In this document: piece after piece, positions 1-11,795 of the stretch | Position numbering within the stretch: the stretch's first letter is position 1 | How the letters are laid out: every line of letters begins with the position of its first letter | Made by a program: the position numbers and the translations under genes | Origin: Mucidula mucida | Lineage: Eukaryota > Basidiomycota > Agaricomycetes > Agaricales > Physalacriaceae | Length of the DNA stretch: 64,000 nt | NCBI GenBank assembly: GCA_015501055.1 | Contig: JADNYV010000024.1 | Coordinates: 273,023-337,022 of the forward strand | Reading direction: 5' to 3' | Notes under the pieces: model-generated | What the model was told of the DNA's origin: nothing | Database searches by the model: none | Seen by the model: the letters and a program-made list of their open reading frames with translations, nothing else

Positions 1-372
1 GCAAGTGTTACCTCTACAGGAAAGTTGTGCTACTCAATTGAAAAGACCACAGAAAGCTAGATGCTCAGCGCACCCAAAAACAGCTTCTCCTACTGTATTT
101 AAGTAAATCCTCATGCTCTTTCGATCCTTTCTGAGTGAAAACTCTTTTACTTCAGTTCTTGTGACACGAAGGCGGTCGTCGAGACGATACTTGGGCATAT
201 CAAGAACACGTCGTAACACCAAGCTGACGCGACATTAAATCAATATCACGACTGGGGCTGAACTTAGCCTGTAAAGGTTCTCACTTTGTTTCAAATAGCC
301 CGACTGAAATGGGTTCATGAGCATCACGTACGCAAACCGACGTCGATTACAAGACTCACCAAGATCGATTCT
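1..372. other. window edge, no gene recognised
   Basis: Only a short minus-strand open frame (34-222) is present. It has no recognisable domain and no convincing splice context. It could be the 3' flank of the gene that follows on the minus strand, or the edge of a gene outside the window. Confidence 0.4.
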
Positions 373-1908
373 TTATTCTACAATAACGATTGGTAAGTCA
401 GCGCGTTGACATATAGTCAAACTCACAACAAGTGCCCTAAATTGGCGTTTGTCTGCTGGCCCGCGTCCATGCTGTTCATTGGAGGCCTCCATCTCATCTT
501 CGTCCATTCCAGATTGAACGTCGCGAATGACGTCGCGCGTCCCGAACTTCACTCCAGGCAGAGACAAGGCAGGCCCGGAGGATAACACTGCGCCATCAAT
601 ACCACCGACTTCGAAAACTTTTTTTATCGTCAATTTCGGACCCTGTATGTCATCAAAGTCGTGGCCTGCGTTTTCTGCGGCGAACTGGTCAAGAAATGCC
701 AAAACGTGTTCCTCTGTATCACGACAAGTACAAGGCTCTTCAGTATCGGAAGGCGAATCGTCCTCATGATCATGATTCAATGCGCACCAATCAGTATGCA
801 TGTCCCCGTTAACCCGGAGGCTCCACGTCGACCGCTCGACGAGTTCAGTGTGCGCCACGAATAGCCTCAATCCCAACTCCTGAGCGACAGGATTAAGACA
901 CGAGAATAGAAGATTATCCGGGTCTCGCAATGAACCAGAGTGGATATGCGACGAAGGAGCGTACTTATTACGCAGTTGAATAGGAATGACATTTGGCTGG
1001 TACCGGGTCTTCTTCCATTCGCTGAGAGTACCCGAATTATATCTATGGCGAAGAAGAAATCCAGGTGACCTCGGACGCTGCGAGTGGTAGTGGACTTTAG
1101 GGCGTAGACAAGTGATACGCGATAGCCAGTATGGACAACGTCAAAAGAATGGCGCATCCCAGCATAAGAGCCAGAAGAAATAACGAGGATGTTCGAGTTT
1201 GTCTCGTCGCAATTCACCCGGCGGAGAGAGCCAGGCAACGAGGGGTGGGATACCGTAAGCTGTCCACCAGTGAACTGGCAAGGCAGCAAGACTTCCAAAT
1301 TACCGATGATTGGCATACTGCTAAGTACCTTTTTAGATCTGCGGATTAAGATTAAGATTAAGATTTTGTTCATTTTGATGAAATTTGACACACCTCCTGG
1401 CAGTTTGGCGCATACTGAAGAGGTCACAGACTTGAGTTTCGCAGCTAAAAGCGTGAATGAGCTGGGACTTACGGATTCCCCGGGCCTTGTATCTCCAGTT
1501 CGAGTAGCTCCAAGATGCATTTATGCTCGCCAAGGCCGAGAGTCTGCAGTGTGCTAGGAATGACGGTCTCGTACATCCAGCTACCCAATTCGGTGGGAAG
1601 TGTACCTGCCAACGGTTTGTAAGGTTCTGCCCGTCCATGAACAATAATGCGACGTGCGTTCCCTGGACTAAATCGACAGAACGGCTCGCTGATAGAGTCA
1701 GCACGGGCAGTCATTGCCTGTGCGTCCTGTATGTCGAGTGGAAGTTGGAGTATTTTAAGTCCTTGACGCTGAAGCAAATATTGGGACTGTCCTCGAGGCT
1801 ATAAGGTTGGACGTGAATAAGAGGACCAGGAAGATTGAGATAGTCCTTCAATATGTTGCTAAGACGAGTAGATATCGACGACTTCTCGTCTTCTGAATCA
1901 GAGTACAT
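373..1908 (-). pseudogene. 2OG-Fe(II) oxygenase (prolyl-4-hydroxylase-like) fold protein, frame-disrupted
   Basis: The pieces resemble a large agaricomycete family of predicted 2-oxoglutarate/Fe(II) oxygenases. The start is MYSDSEDEK at 1908. The middle carries the family signature LEVLLPCQFTGGQLTVSH (about 1220-1300), followed by YAGMRHSFDVVHTGYRVSL. The tail is acidic and contains CTCRDTEEHV. To join the pieces, the frame must change near 1748-1756 (KDLKY to LQLPLDIQDA) and near 1081-1100, each time as if one base were missing. Introns are plausible around 1430-1470 and 1345-1395; the latter contains a short TTAATC hexanucleotide run. The HxD iron-binding motif expected about 20 residues before the LEVLLP strand is not visible, so activity is doubtful. 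Either a decayed gene or an intact one with assembly indels. The substrate is unknown. Confidence 0.55.
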
Positions 1909-2125
1909 GATTGTGGTTGGTTGAAGATGATGCGTGGGAAAAAATATCTCCTTAACAATCTGTTTAGAAGAAAGTACAGCGTAAGATTGATACTATGATA
2001 GTTTACAGACTACCGAGTCAGCATGGCCAGCCGTACTACTAATGGAGATATTCTAAAAACAGTGCCCTATGTAACCCATAACGCAAAGGCAGGATTCCAG
2101 GAAGTCAACGGTACTTGTAAGGTAA

Positions 2126-3277
2126 TCAAACTCGAACAGCATATCCCGAGAAATAATGCGCAACAAGTTGAGGTCGATTAGTATCATCAATCTCAACCTT
2201 AGCTGCTGCACATATATGGTCGTAGTCCGCTTCTGTAATGTCGAGTTCCAGGATAAATGGCTTCACCGCGTCCATAAATCGTTTGATACAGCCGCGGTAG
2301 GCCCGCCCGAGAGCCCTCATGTTCTCGTCCGGATGCCAGGCGCCAATGGGAATGAAAAAGCGTAACGGCGTGATATCTGTGAAGGTCCCGACCTGGCCTA
2401 GTCTGACGGGGACAGAGTCCGATATGTGTTGGAGCCCATGTAGCCTGAGACGCTCATTAAGCAAACTCGTAAAGCGGCAGAACTCGGGAACCTCGGCCAG
2501 AGGATTGAGATTCACAGTCGGCGCGAACATCGGATGGCGTAGCCATTCGCCGAAGACGAAGACGCCTCCTGGTCGCAAAATTCGACTCGCTTCGCGGATT
2601 ATACGATTATAGTCCCGGACCTGTAGGACGTAAGGATAGAGTTCAAAAGCTATCGGAAGGATCTAACAGTCATGGCACAGAAACGCGCGTGAACAAAGTC
2701 TACGGTGCCGTCACCAAAACGAGTTCTTTCATTGATATCGTGGACCTCAAAGGAGACGTTGTCGGGGTGTTCCTCCGGTGCAATAGGAGCTACAGGATTC
2801 ATCAGAACTGGAAAAAAGGAACGAACATAAGACCTACCAATATCAAGACCAACGATATACGCGTCGGGGAATTGGGCTGCCATTTGCAAAACCCTACAAG
2901 AGAGAAATGTTAGGATACCGTTCAGAAGCAATAAGAGGAACGAAAAACTAACCATGTCCCAGTGCCGCAGCCTAAATCGACAATAACTTTTACACGGCCC
3001 GGCTCGCGAGTCAGAACTTCTCCGGGAAGGTCTCCCACGAAATTTGCGCGGATAAGCGTCCTCAATAGCTGATGTTGAACGTTCATACGCTGACTAGTTC
3101 AATACGAGGACGATTACAAACATTATGGGAACTTACATCCTGCTCTCGAAGGTCCACGGGAAGCGGATATGGCGTCGTACTCGCTGAGTAAACGCGGCCG
3201 TTCCTTTCTACGAAGTGGTCAGCCATTTCGTCAAGGATCAGACCTTGCGGTTTGTCGACTGAAGGAGTGTTTACTGT
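2126..3277 (-). CDS. SAM-dependent class I methyltransferase
   Basis: After splicing, the protein carries a textbook motif I, VIVDLGCGTGTW, encoded at 2953-2990. It is interrupted right after the Trp codon by an intron that ends at the TTGTAG near 2897. Then come YIVGLDIG (the acidic ribose-binding end of strand 2), an HDINERT segment typical of fungal LaeA/UMTA-like methyltransferases, and RILRPGGVFVFGEW (post-motif III). A second intron near 2603-2667 joins ARFCAMT to VRDYNRI. The upstream exon encodes GLILDEMADHF and YPLPVDL. The first coding exon is not certain: the visible reading begins after an acceptor at 3278, and an ATG at 3399 is a candidate start, but joining it cleanly needs a frame change. 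The acceptor substrate is unknown. It is unlikely to be a housekeeping rRNA enzyme, given the family resemblance. Confidence 0.75.
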
Positions 3278-5148
3278 CTAACATGCCCGCTGAGGCATAG
3301 TATATATCCTGACGAGTTGTTCTGCGGTTCCGTTTCATGAGGTGAGATGCGAAGCCCTATGAAAACTGTGCAAGGCCCGTCCTGGGTGATATTCGCCATC
3401 GTGTCGTCCACGGTGCAAGTGTCAGTTCAAACTGGACATCTACAAGAAAGCGGGACTAAGCGTTCAAGCAGGATGATCGAAGGAGAACACCGTCAGTAAC
3501 TTCTCATGGTGCCGACCATGAATCAAGCGGAAATGATTTTTGCTCCGAGTTGGCAAGGAGGCCGCGGGATGGGTAGTTCTGTTACGATGCCGCGGCCCGC
3601 CCTACTTACCAGCATATTCACTACGAAACATTCCTGGAACATAGAATAAAATCGTCGCACAACGATACCGAGGAAATTTCAACAAGAACATCTGGAACGG
3701 ATTGTGTAAGTACATATGAGTGTCAAAAGAGAAAGAAAGGGCGTCAGCCTGTCACGTTGAAAGAACGTCACATCAGGTGCTCTCGCGTTCGCGTTTTGAA
3801 CTCCGCCTGGCCTACCCCAGCCACGTCGAACCTGAGAGGACCTCGAGCGCAGTTTGGACGCGTTTGACACCTGGGACTCGCCCGTACTCTACTCCAATAT
3901 GATTTCACTTTGATGTTTCCGGACATGAGGTCAGACCTCACTTGTTTCCGCATTTCGCTCAATGTCAAGTTTCCCTGAAGGCTTTGTATTGCCCAGAGAG
4001 TACACAGTACGTATTTCAGTAGCACATTCGGTGGGCCGAGATTACACATAAAGTTTTAGGCGAATGGCGCGTCTTGCAACCCTGATCATGGCTATGATAC
4101 TGCTCAAGACAGACGGGCAGCACAACATGTAGTATACCATACTACGGCATTGTCCCGATTCTGTAGTAGTAATTACGTTTGATCTACATACGGTGTCATT
4201 TTCTCTAGCATTTTAGCCAGGGCCGTTCGCAGAGGTGAAGGATCAAACGCAAACAGCTTCTTCTATCACTTAACTACGTTCCAAAGCCTCTCAGTTAGGC
4301 TACTCTCTCAAGTCCCCGCCCGAGCTCTCCAACAATGACCCATTCACTTAATCTCCGTGCATTGACTCTTTACTACGACAAGCTTCTAGCCAGGTTTATG
4401 CGCCACGGAAAGCGCCAAGTTTCGATGCATGGCGATGAGTGTTCGGGCCGGCCCGTTAGAAGGCGCTTGTGAAGCGCTTAAACGATGAGTTGCTCGACGG
4501 CTACCATGAGCACATTGCGCACCGTGCATCCCACGACACTATGAAACGACTCGTGTTTCTGGGTTCTGCCTGGTGTTAGTGGCGGAGTTACATCGTCCGG
4601 TCTCCGGAACATCCATCAAGCGGTACGTGCTGGACCTTCATCGTAGCATCCAGCACCAAGATGGCGGCCGAAACACGGGCAGCTAGATATTAAGTCTAAG
4701 TCGTTGTGCGCCGTGGCTCCCCATAGTCATTCACTTATCCACGATCGGGTTCGACGAGTTACAGTAGATCTTGTAAGATATCATTGCTCACATGACTAAG
4801 TTAATAGAGGCAGGAATCCGAGAGTAAGGGCTCTAGAGCTCATCGTTACAAAACCGAATGACGCGTTTAACTTGAGTGCGAGCGTTACCAGCTCGAGCAA
4901 CCACGACCGTGTGGAAGCGTTGTGTAAATGATGTCCTATTCGCAAAGCTAACTACTGATATATAAGTTGTCAGAGCAAGTCCAGCATGTATATGTAGAAA
5001 TACAAACGACCTAAATTATCGGCACGGTATCTAAATTATCACGAAAGCGATCCGTTATTACATCGAGAATACTATAATCTTGTCCTCGTTAGGGTGTCGT
5101 TCAATGTCATACAACAGACATTTCTTCAAGAAGTAGACTGTAAGCTGG
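3278..5148. other. gene-poor interval
   Basis: Stop codons are frequent in all frames, and the only open frames (about 3680-4050) lack any recognisable domain. An ATG at 3399 may belong to the first exon of the minus-strand methyltransferase. The rest looks like ordinary non-coding or decayed sequence. I saw no long repeat. Confidence 0.5.
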
Positions 5149-8100
5149 TCAGAAAGCCACACCACCAGTGAATGGATTCGTCGGAATGCTCTTGCGCGCG
5201 TCAGCGTGCTTGATCGTTACTTGGTGCTCGTCATCAAAGGGTGTTACAAAGGGATTGACTGCCGTCGACTTGCGTGCACTAGCAGAATCATTCTTCAACC
5301 ATGCTGAATCGGAAAAAGAACGACGGTGCGAGCCGCCTGCGACAAACGGTGTAGCAAACAATCCGCGCGCGTTAACTGACTCACGGTTATCAAACCATAG
5401 TGCAGAGGTGGGGCGAGGGTGGAGGGGACCGGCAATGGCTCTTCGTACGCATCAGATTGAACATCGGCGGGAACGTCGGTTTCAGACACTTTCGGCTTTT
5501 GGGGTATCCACTTGTATGCTGTGGGCGAGAGGACCTTCTTCGCCCAGGGAGCCGCAGGCGGTTCAACAGGAGAGGCTGACCAACGAGAGCTCAAAGCGCG
5601 AACGGTGTCTGTCCGGATAGCAGGGACTGGAGGTGGCGCTACGGGAGCAGGGGCAAGAACGTATGAAGGCTTTGAAGCCTCCGCCCTCCCAACCGATATG
5701 CGGAGGTTGGGTCGAAATCGTTGGCGACTGGTCCCACTTTCGATAGTACCCGTCTCATCAGCGGTGTCCTGCTTCCTGTTTAACAGAGCCCTGAAGCGAG
5801 CAAACCAAGGAGTGCTGCTCTTCTGGCTCTCTTGAGCCTCGACAGAAGGATCACTGCCATGAAGGTCGGGTTCAGCGTCTGGTCCGAACCGTTCCCTGCC
5901 ATGTTCCCTAGAGGCATCAGGCGTCGCGGAGGGCTGATCGTACGCTTCATCTCCTCATGAGGCTGTGCCGTAGGCTTTTCAACAAAAAGCTATCCCAGCT
6001 TTTCTCATTTTGCAACTCGGAAGGCAATGGGATACGCGGCCGTTTGAAAATGGAAGCGTGAAACCTCGCTTGGGGATTGCGGGGCAGTATTTCTGCGATC
6101 GGCGACGCTGAAGGAGTCTTGACTGGGAGGGTACATAGGCTGCCCTGTCCTGAAGGGATCGACAAATCCACTCTCGCCGCCACGCTGCTCTCTCTGCCAC
6201 TTCCGCCGCCGACGATTCTCCAAATAGCCTTTCCCATATGAGTGCCAGAGAATGATGCAGATGGCCATGATCACGACGAACCCCCAGAGACCGAGGAAGA
6301 TGCCAAACGTGATGCGTTCCTTCTCCAGCGTTTTCACGTAGGTGCTGACGAGACTGCCAAGGATTCCTCCATCGTCGTCGTCATTAGAGCCACCCACAGT
6401 CGCTGCAGCAATGGGTTGAGATACCTCGTCGACCTGGGATTGAGACAGGACGAGAACAGACTCGTTAACGCGAGGTAAATCGATAGCCAGGTTGTCATGA
6501 AGGAAAGTGAGAGCGTTCTCGATTGCGTCGACCTTCGACCCGATCAAGCATCGAATGAATTCCTGCGCCGCGTCCTCCAAGATCGTGCCATTAAACACGC
6601 TGCTCACCGCCGACTGAACTTCATCATAGAACTCCACGATCGTGTCGTTCAATGTAGTAGTGGTGGAGTTCACCCAGCCGAACAGACCATCATTGATAGA
6701 GTTCTGCATCCCATCTACCTGAGTATTGACGGAGAGGGCATATGCAGCGGATTGGTTGTACATGCTGCTGTTGATGGAAGTAGCGATGGTGTTCGTGAAG
6801 CCGGCCTCAGTAGCTGCTACTTTGTCGGAATAGCTGTCTACAAGGGGACGCATAGCGAGAAGTTGAATTTCGATAGCCATTAGGCCAAAGAAACCAATGA
6901 GGAAGCACGCAAGAGCGGGAGGGTGAAACACATATTGGAAGAACCATTGCAGGTTGTTGTGCTTTGATGGAGAAAGGCGGAGGCGGGCGGAGATCCAGTT
7001 CGAAAGGCGGGTAAGGAGAGGATGAGCCGCTGTCGCGTGAAGCATAAGCAGGTTGTGGTCCGTAAGTGACACCTGCGGAGCCCCGACCAAGTCCTTTGAG
7101 TGATACACCGACGGGTCGGTCATCCAAGCCTCCCGCGTGTACTGGAAATGCCTTTCCTGGCACCTCCATTTGTACCACTCAAGAAGGCAGTTAAGACCAA
7201 TGAGGATCAAGGCCACCAAGATGATAACAATGATGGAAATCTTCGTGAGCTTGACTAGATCGCGTCCAACGTCGTCGACGACGGACAAATCCATGTCCCC
7301 ACAAAAGGAGAGAGTATTCTGTTCTGGAACGGGTAGACCAGCCGGGCTCAGAACCATTCCGGAAAAGGTGTCATTGATTTCACCCTTCAAGAGTTCGAAA
7401 GGCGTGTCGATCCTGTGGTCAGGTCAGAAATGCGTAAGAGCTAGGGGAAAAACGTATATACTTACACTTCTTCGACCTTGTCTTTGAGGTCCTGGAAAGT
7501 AGGAAGCGAGTCATTAAGACTAGTGAGGGCTTGCGTAAATGAGTCCGGTAGTGTAACATTCGACAATGAACTGAGATCGGGAGCGCTAATCGTTGGAATG
7601 TTGATGTCGGAGAATGGGTTAACAGCGTTGATGGCGTCGATTGCAGACTTGATCGCATCGTTGGCAGTAGAGATGCTGCCTTCGATAGCGCTTTCGATAA
7701 CACTAGCAGCGGCGGTTATAACTTTGTTCAACTGGATAGCCATTAGGTTGAGAACGTGGGGGATAACACGGAACGTACCTCTTCTACGCCAGCAATGAGA
7801 ACGGCTAGACCTCCGCGAATCACGAGCTCCAAGAAGCAGAGAAGCGTGGAGCGATAGATGTCGACGATGAAGTTGATGATGGCCTCCATAATGGTCAAAG
7901 AAACCACCAAGGTCGCGCGGGCTGCGTTCAGACTTGCGTTGACTGCGTCCGAGTACTGCTGATTCATGACAATGGCCATATAGCGAGGCATGCTCGCGGC
8001 CGAAGTGGCAGCCGTTTCCGCTGCCTTGCAGCTGGCCAACAGATTCGATTTGGCACTGTCAATGGCATTCTGCGACGATTCAAGGGATGCATGGAGCCGG

Positions 8101-8237
8101 AACGCGACGAAGATGAGGGATAATATGGGATATGCGAGCCATGTAAGGGAGTAGAGGTATGGGAGTTCAAGGTAGGGCTTCAGGCCGGTCGTGGTCGTAT
8201 AGTGAGCGTCGTAAGTGGGTGGGGGAGAGATAGACAT
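5149..8237 (-). CDS. PRM1: plasma membrane fusion protein PRM1
   Basis: PRM1 is a multi-pass protein needed for plasma-membrane merger during cell fusion. The start at 8237 ([10 protein letters not shown]) precedes a hydrophobic segment, [20 protein letters not shown]. Next come an extracellular helical region (about 7960-8080) and a second membrane segment near 7800-7880. After introns near 7745-7780 and 7415-7465 come a third ([20 protein letters not shown]), a fourth ([19 protein letters not shown]) and a last ([19 protein letters not shown]). Large ectodomains rich in N-glycosylation sequons (NSS, NST, NDT, NGT, NES) lie between. This topology and order match fungal PRM1. The cytoplasmic tail, reached through an intron near 5960-6005, is rich in Ser/Pro and ends with NPF repeats. 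The tail changes frame near 5413-5420, as if one base were lost. The family call is strong; the exact tail is less so. Confidence 0.85.
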
Positions 8238-9233
8238 GCCAGGAATGAGTCGGCCGGCGACGTCGAAAGGCGGGACGTGAAGGAGGGAGAACAAGAGAAA
8301 GAAGGATCCTTTTGACTCGGGTCGGTTCATTGTACTCAATGCGCTGGCCTCCATTTCGTACAACAATGGGCCGAAGGAGAACAATAGCGAATTCCCCATC
8401 CGGAAGTTGACTATTGTTTGTGCTCCAAATGAGGCAGGTGTCACGTCACGAGACTGCTCTCGCCGTGAAGGCCTTATTCTTCGAATGGTCTTCAACCACG
8501 CGCTCCTTCATGGCAATGAAACGTCACGTCTTATTATTTATCTACGCGCATCTTATTGCGGTCGTCATGCTCATTTTATAGCTGGTTGTGCCGAAGGCAG
8601 TGCTGGCTAATATATGGGATTTTCGTGTTTGAAAGCGAGCCTCTCCTTGTGGGCTGCATGATGGAACTAGGAGCAGCGTTAAGTACTTTATAGCTAAGCT
8701 GGTCTAACGAGGTTGCGGTGAAGTTCAAGTAACTAAATTATAACAAGCCGACAGTGGCTGTACCACGGATGCGATCTCCGCATTGCGACGCGTAACTCGA
8801 CGGCATGACTCTGGTCCTTGCATGCCCTTGAACATATAAGAGGCGTTCGCTGGGCCCCAACATCTCTATAATTTCATGTACCGTAAGCAAAGAACGTACA
8901 CTGCGGGCACTACCGGTAAGTACTGATCCATACTTATGCATTTCTATATTGAGTCCTTGCAGGATACATCGGGGGAAGTGTGTTGCTCCGTGAAAGCGAG
9001 ATTCCAAGCTCTTGTGAAGGAACTAACAGTGGGAAGAACACACATTGTAAGTCCATCATTATACTGAGGACTCGCTCGCGAGCCATTCAACAGTTCGCCA
9101 ATTGCGGTATTGGCATCATTTCCGTCCCCATTCCCGGCAGTGCCGCAGGAAGTCGGGATAAGGACCATCTCTTTCTGTACAAGTATCGGGAAGTCAAAAC
9201 GCGTCGCATAAAGTCATTACGCAGGCTGTCCAG
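8238..9233. other. intergenic, upstream of PRM1
   Basis: An open frame continues upstream of the chosen PRM1 start to 8495, but the family start pattern (short polar N-terminus, then a membrane segment) favours 8237. Minus-strand open frames at 8738-9007 and 8944-9168 overlap and could be exon fragments, but no domain was recognised and no gene is called. Confidence 0.4.
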
Positions 9234-10398
9234 TCAGACCATTATAAACAAGACGCGCGACAGGAAGTCAACATTAGCATTGTTATTGGAGCGTGTGGAA
9301 TGTAGCTTGAAATGGCGTATCTCGTTAAGATATCTTTTTAACCTGTTCGCGCCTGTCGCTATTGTGTAGCCCCACTCTCGCCACATCAATGCACCCGACA
9401 TAGCAGCTCCTGGACCAAGGATGAGCGATGCAATTACGCTCCATGTGATCAGCGTCAAAGTCTCATTCGGTTTGTGCGCGAACCACAAAGCTCCTAAAAG
9501 ACTCCCACCGAGCGTGAAATACATATCCCATTGCATGAACACCAGCACGGCGAATGGAAGTGTCTCTGCCGTCGGTATTGCAACGTGCGGAGTAAACTGA
9601 TACGCGAACGCATCCATGTCGCCCCAAACGTCCCACAATGCGCTAAGATGTGCCAAGGCGGACAACATAAATGTGAGCGCCCATGTGGCTTGCACTGTTG
9701 AGTAGCCGTCCCTTGTATGACTCCCCGTAGGACGAAGAAGCAGATAGCAAGCGCGGAAGAGCGCAATCCATGCGGGGAACGGCTGCCATAGTGCAGTTAC
9801 TATCGGGTTATTGAGCTTGTACATGACGAGCGAAGGGATGATATAACCCGATACTAGACCAAAGAGATTCGCCTGTGCAGTTGACAGATCAATTCGTGCC
9901 TGCTCATTCGTCAGGTCCATGTGCCCGTAGATTATCATGGCCAATGCGAAAAGAGGGAAGCTTATGCCGGCGCCCATCACCTGGTAAAAAAGACCAAATA
10001 GGACGGGGAACGGGAATGAGAGGATAGAGGATCGAATGTTGCGGGAAGCCTCCACAGTAGGAAGAATGACGACTGTAGCCGCTGACGCGCCAAACTCGGC
10101 GATGAGAGGAAGTATAGACGGATGCATGACCGAGTCAAAAAAAGCAACATAGAAGCAGAGAACGGTGTCCATGGTACGGATGCCAGTGTATGCCAGGCTG
10201 AATGGACCAGAGCCAACCGGAGGACATTGCTCGCCAATGAGCTCGTCCCCTCCCGACCGGAACATATGCCCGAGTAGAAAGTATGTAGCAGATACTGAAA
10301 GACATGGAAAGAGGATGCATGCTAAAACTACACGACTCATCAATCATACATTAGGCTGCTGAACAAAAAGATTACTCACCAGATATCTTCGTGGACAT
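9234..10398 (-). CDS. polytopic integral membrane protein of unknown function
   Basis: Exon 1 encodes MSTKIS (10380-10398). A 52-nt intron (10328-10379, GTGAGT to GTGTAG) follows, and then one long exon of about 360 codons. The reading after splicing starts with a hydrophobic stretch, VLACILFPCLSVSATYFLL. It then shows roughly eight membrane-length hydrophobic segments, e.g. TVLCFYVAFFD, FPVLFGLFYQVMGAGISFPL, FALAMIIYGHM, LFGLVSGYIIPSLVMY, WALTFMLSALAHLSALW, LITWSVIASLILGPGAAMSG. Soluble loops are short. The shape resembles fungal membrane proteins found in secondary-metabolite loci, but I cannot assign a family with confidence and no biosynthetic neighbours are present. It is divergently oriented from the RVS161 gene, 182 bp away. 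The splice-corrected start replaces a run-in reading that would begin MMSRVV inside the intron. Confidence 0.7.
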
Positions 10399-10580
10399 GT
10401 TAGATGGTCACTGGTCTAGCTCAGTCAGCTTCAGGGAAGTCCATGGGAAGGTTACAACGCGTCTATCAAGTGCGAATCGCCGTCGGCACAAAGGAGGAAT
10501 GCCGAAGCTGCTGACTAATCAAAGCGCCTCCTTCAATCCCCCCACGCAGACAGTAGACAGCCTTCCCCTCGAGCGTCAAG

Positions 10581-11795
10581 ATGAGCTGGTCAGGGTGAGT
10601 GGCGGATAATGTGAATGTCACGAAAGGTTCTCATGCGCACTCAGGTTCAAGAAATCGGTCAATCGGGCTGGCACAACGGTGAATACGCTCCCTATAGATG
10701 CTTAACACTTGGCCAACCCACATCGGAATGACATCTAGTTGATGCAAAAGACTGGTCAAATAGAGCGGACCATTGACAGGGAATTCACCGACGAGGAAGC
10801 TAAATACCGGACGTACGTGGCCTGCAAATTACGCCACCGCATAGCCTGACTGGAAACGACAGCTTCGAGAAGGAATGTCAAGCATTGCAGAAAGACAGCA
10901 AGGGTTACTGGGACGCCATGCGCGGTGCGCTTTTGTGTGTTTTTATATTGCTTCTGGCTTTCTGACAAGAATGTGTCCATAGCGATGACTGCTGCGCAAG
11001 CGCGCATAGCGGAAACTCTTGAAACGTTTTACGGAGCAGGAGACCGCACATCTGACGGTGCTATGGCAGGGCACGCGTATAAGCGTTCAGTCGAAGACTT
11101 GGATGGTAGTTTTGGTCGCGAGTTGGTCAGTCAATCACATTCAGCGGTTTCGCCGTTATTGACACATAGTATTCCAGGACGGTCCATATCGTACGGCGAT
11201 ATCCGAACCGCTTGGAAAGATGTGCGCGTACTTTCCTGTTGTGAACGAACACATAGCGAAGCGTAACAAGAAGGTATAGTGCCTTCTATGTTTCAACATT
11301 TGGTCATTCAACGATCTTCTAGCTTTTGGATTATGATTCCGCACGAAGTAGACTGCGAAAACTGATTGACAAACCCAGTGAAGACCCTAATAAACTTCCA
11401 AGAGTGCGATTCCTTCGTGATATCGCTCCTATCTTTTTTCTGACGTCCAGCTTTAGGCGCAACAGGAAAATGACGAAGCCAAGGAGGTCTTTGATATGTT
11501 AAATGACCAGCTCATCGCCGAACTGCCCCAACTCCTCGAGCTGCGTGTACCCTACTTTGATCCTAGCTTTGAAGCCATGATTCGTATGCAATCTAAATTC
11601 GCCGAAGAGGGTTACGAGAAACTCAGTGGTGTGCAACGGTAAGCGCATGAACCAAAGGTGTCGGTCATTTTGATAAACATATTTCAAAGGTATTTTGACG
11701 ATAGCGTCCGAGATGATTACGCCGCGGGTCAACTTGACGCTCAGGTTGAAGGTGTGCTACAAGAAATGAGGGAGTTGTCAATATGTGGCGCATAG
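10581..11795 (+). CDS. RVS161: BAR-domain protein, RVS161/Hob3 type
   Basis: The spliced protein is essentially a single N-BAR domain. This fold senses and bends membranes, and acts in endocytosis and actin-patch function as a heterodimer with an RVS167-type partner. Exon 1 (10581-10594) encodes MSWSG. The next exons, after introns ending at 10644 and about 10738, read FKKSVNRAGTT and then LMQKTGQIERTIDREF, the classic amphipathic N-terminus of amphiphysin/Rvs161. Later exons give YWDAMRAMTAAQARIAETL, YKRSVEDLD, SRLRKLIDKPSEDPNKLP, QENDEAKEVFDMLNDQL and the closing helix with PYFDPSFEAMIRMQ. No SH3 domain follows before the stop (TAG at 11793-11795), which separates Rvs161 from Rvs167. Six or more short introns are needed, and all have good splice sites, so the gene looks intact. 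Confidence 0.9.

Noticed and set aside
8738..9168. Two overlapping minus-strand open frames that could be exons of a gene upstream of PRM1
   Set aside because: No domain, no coherent splice pair joining them, and composition not clearly coding.
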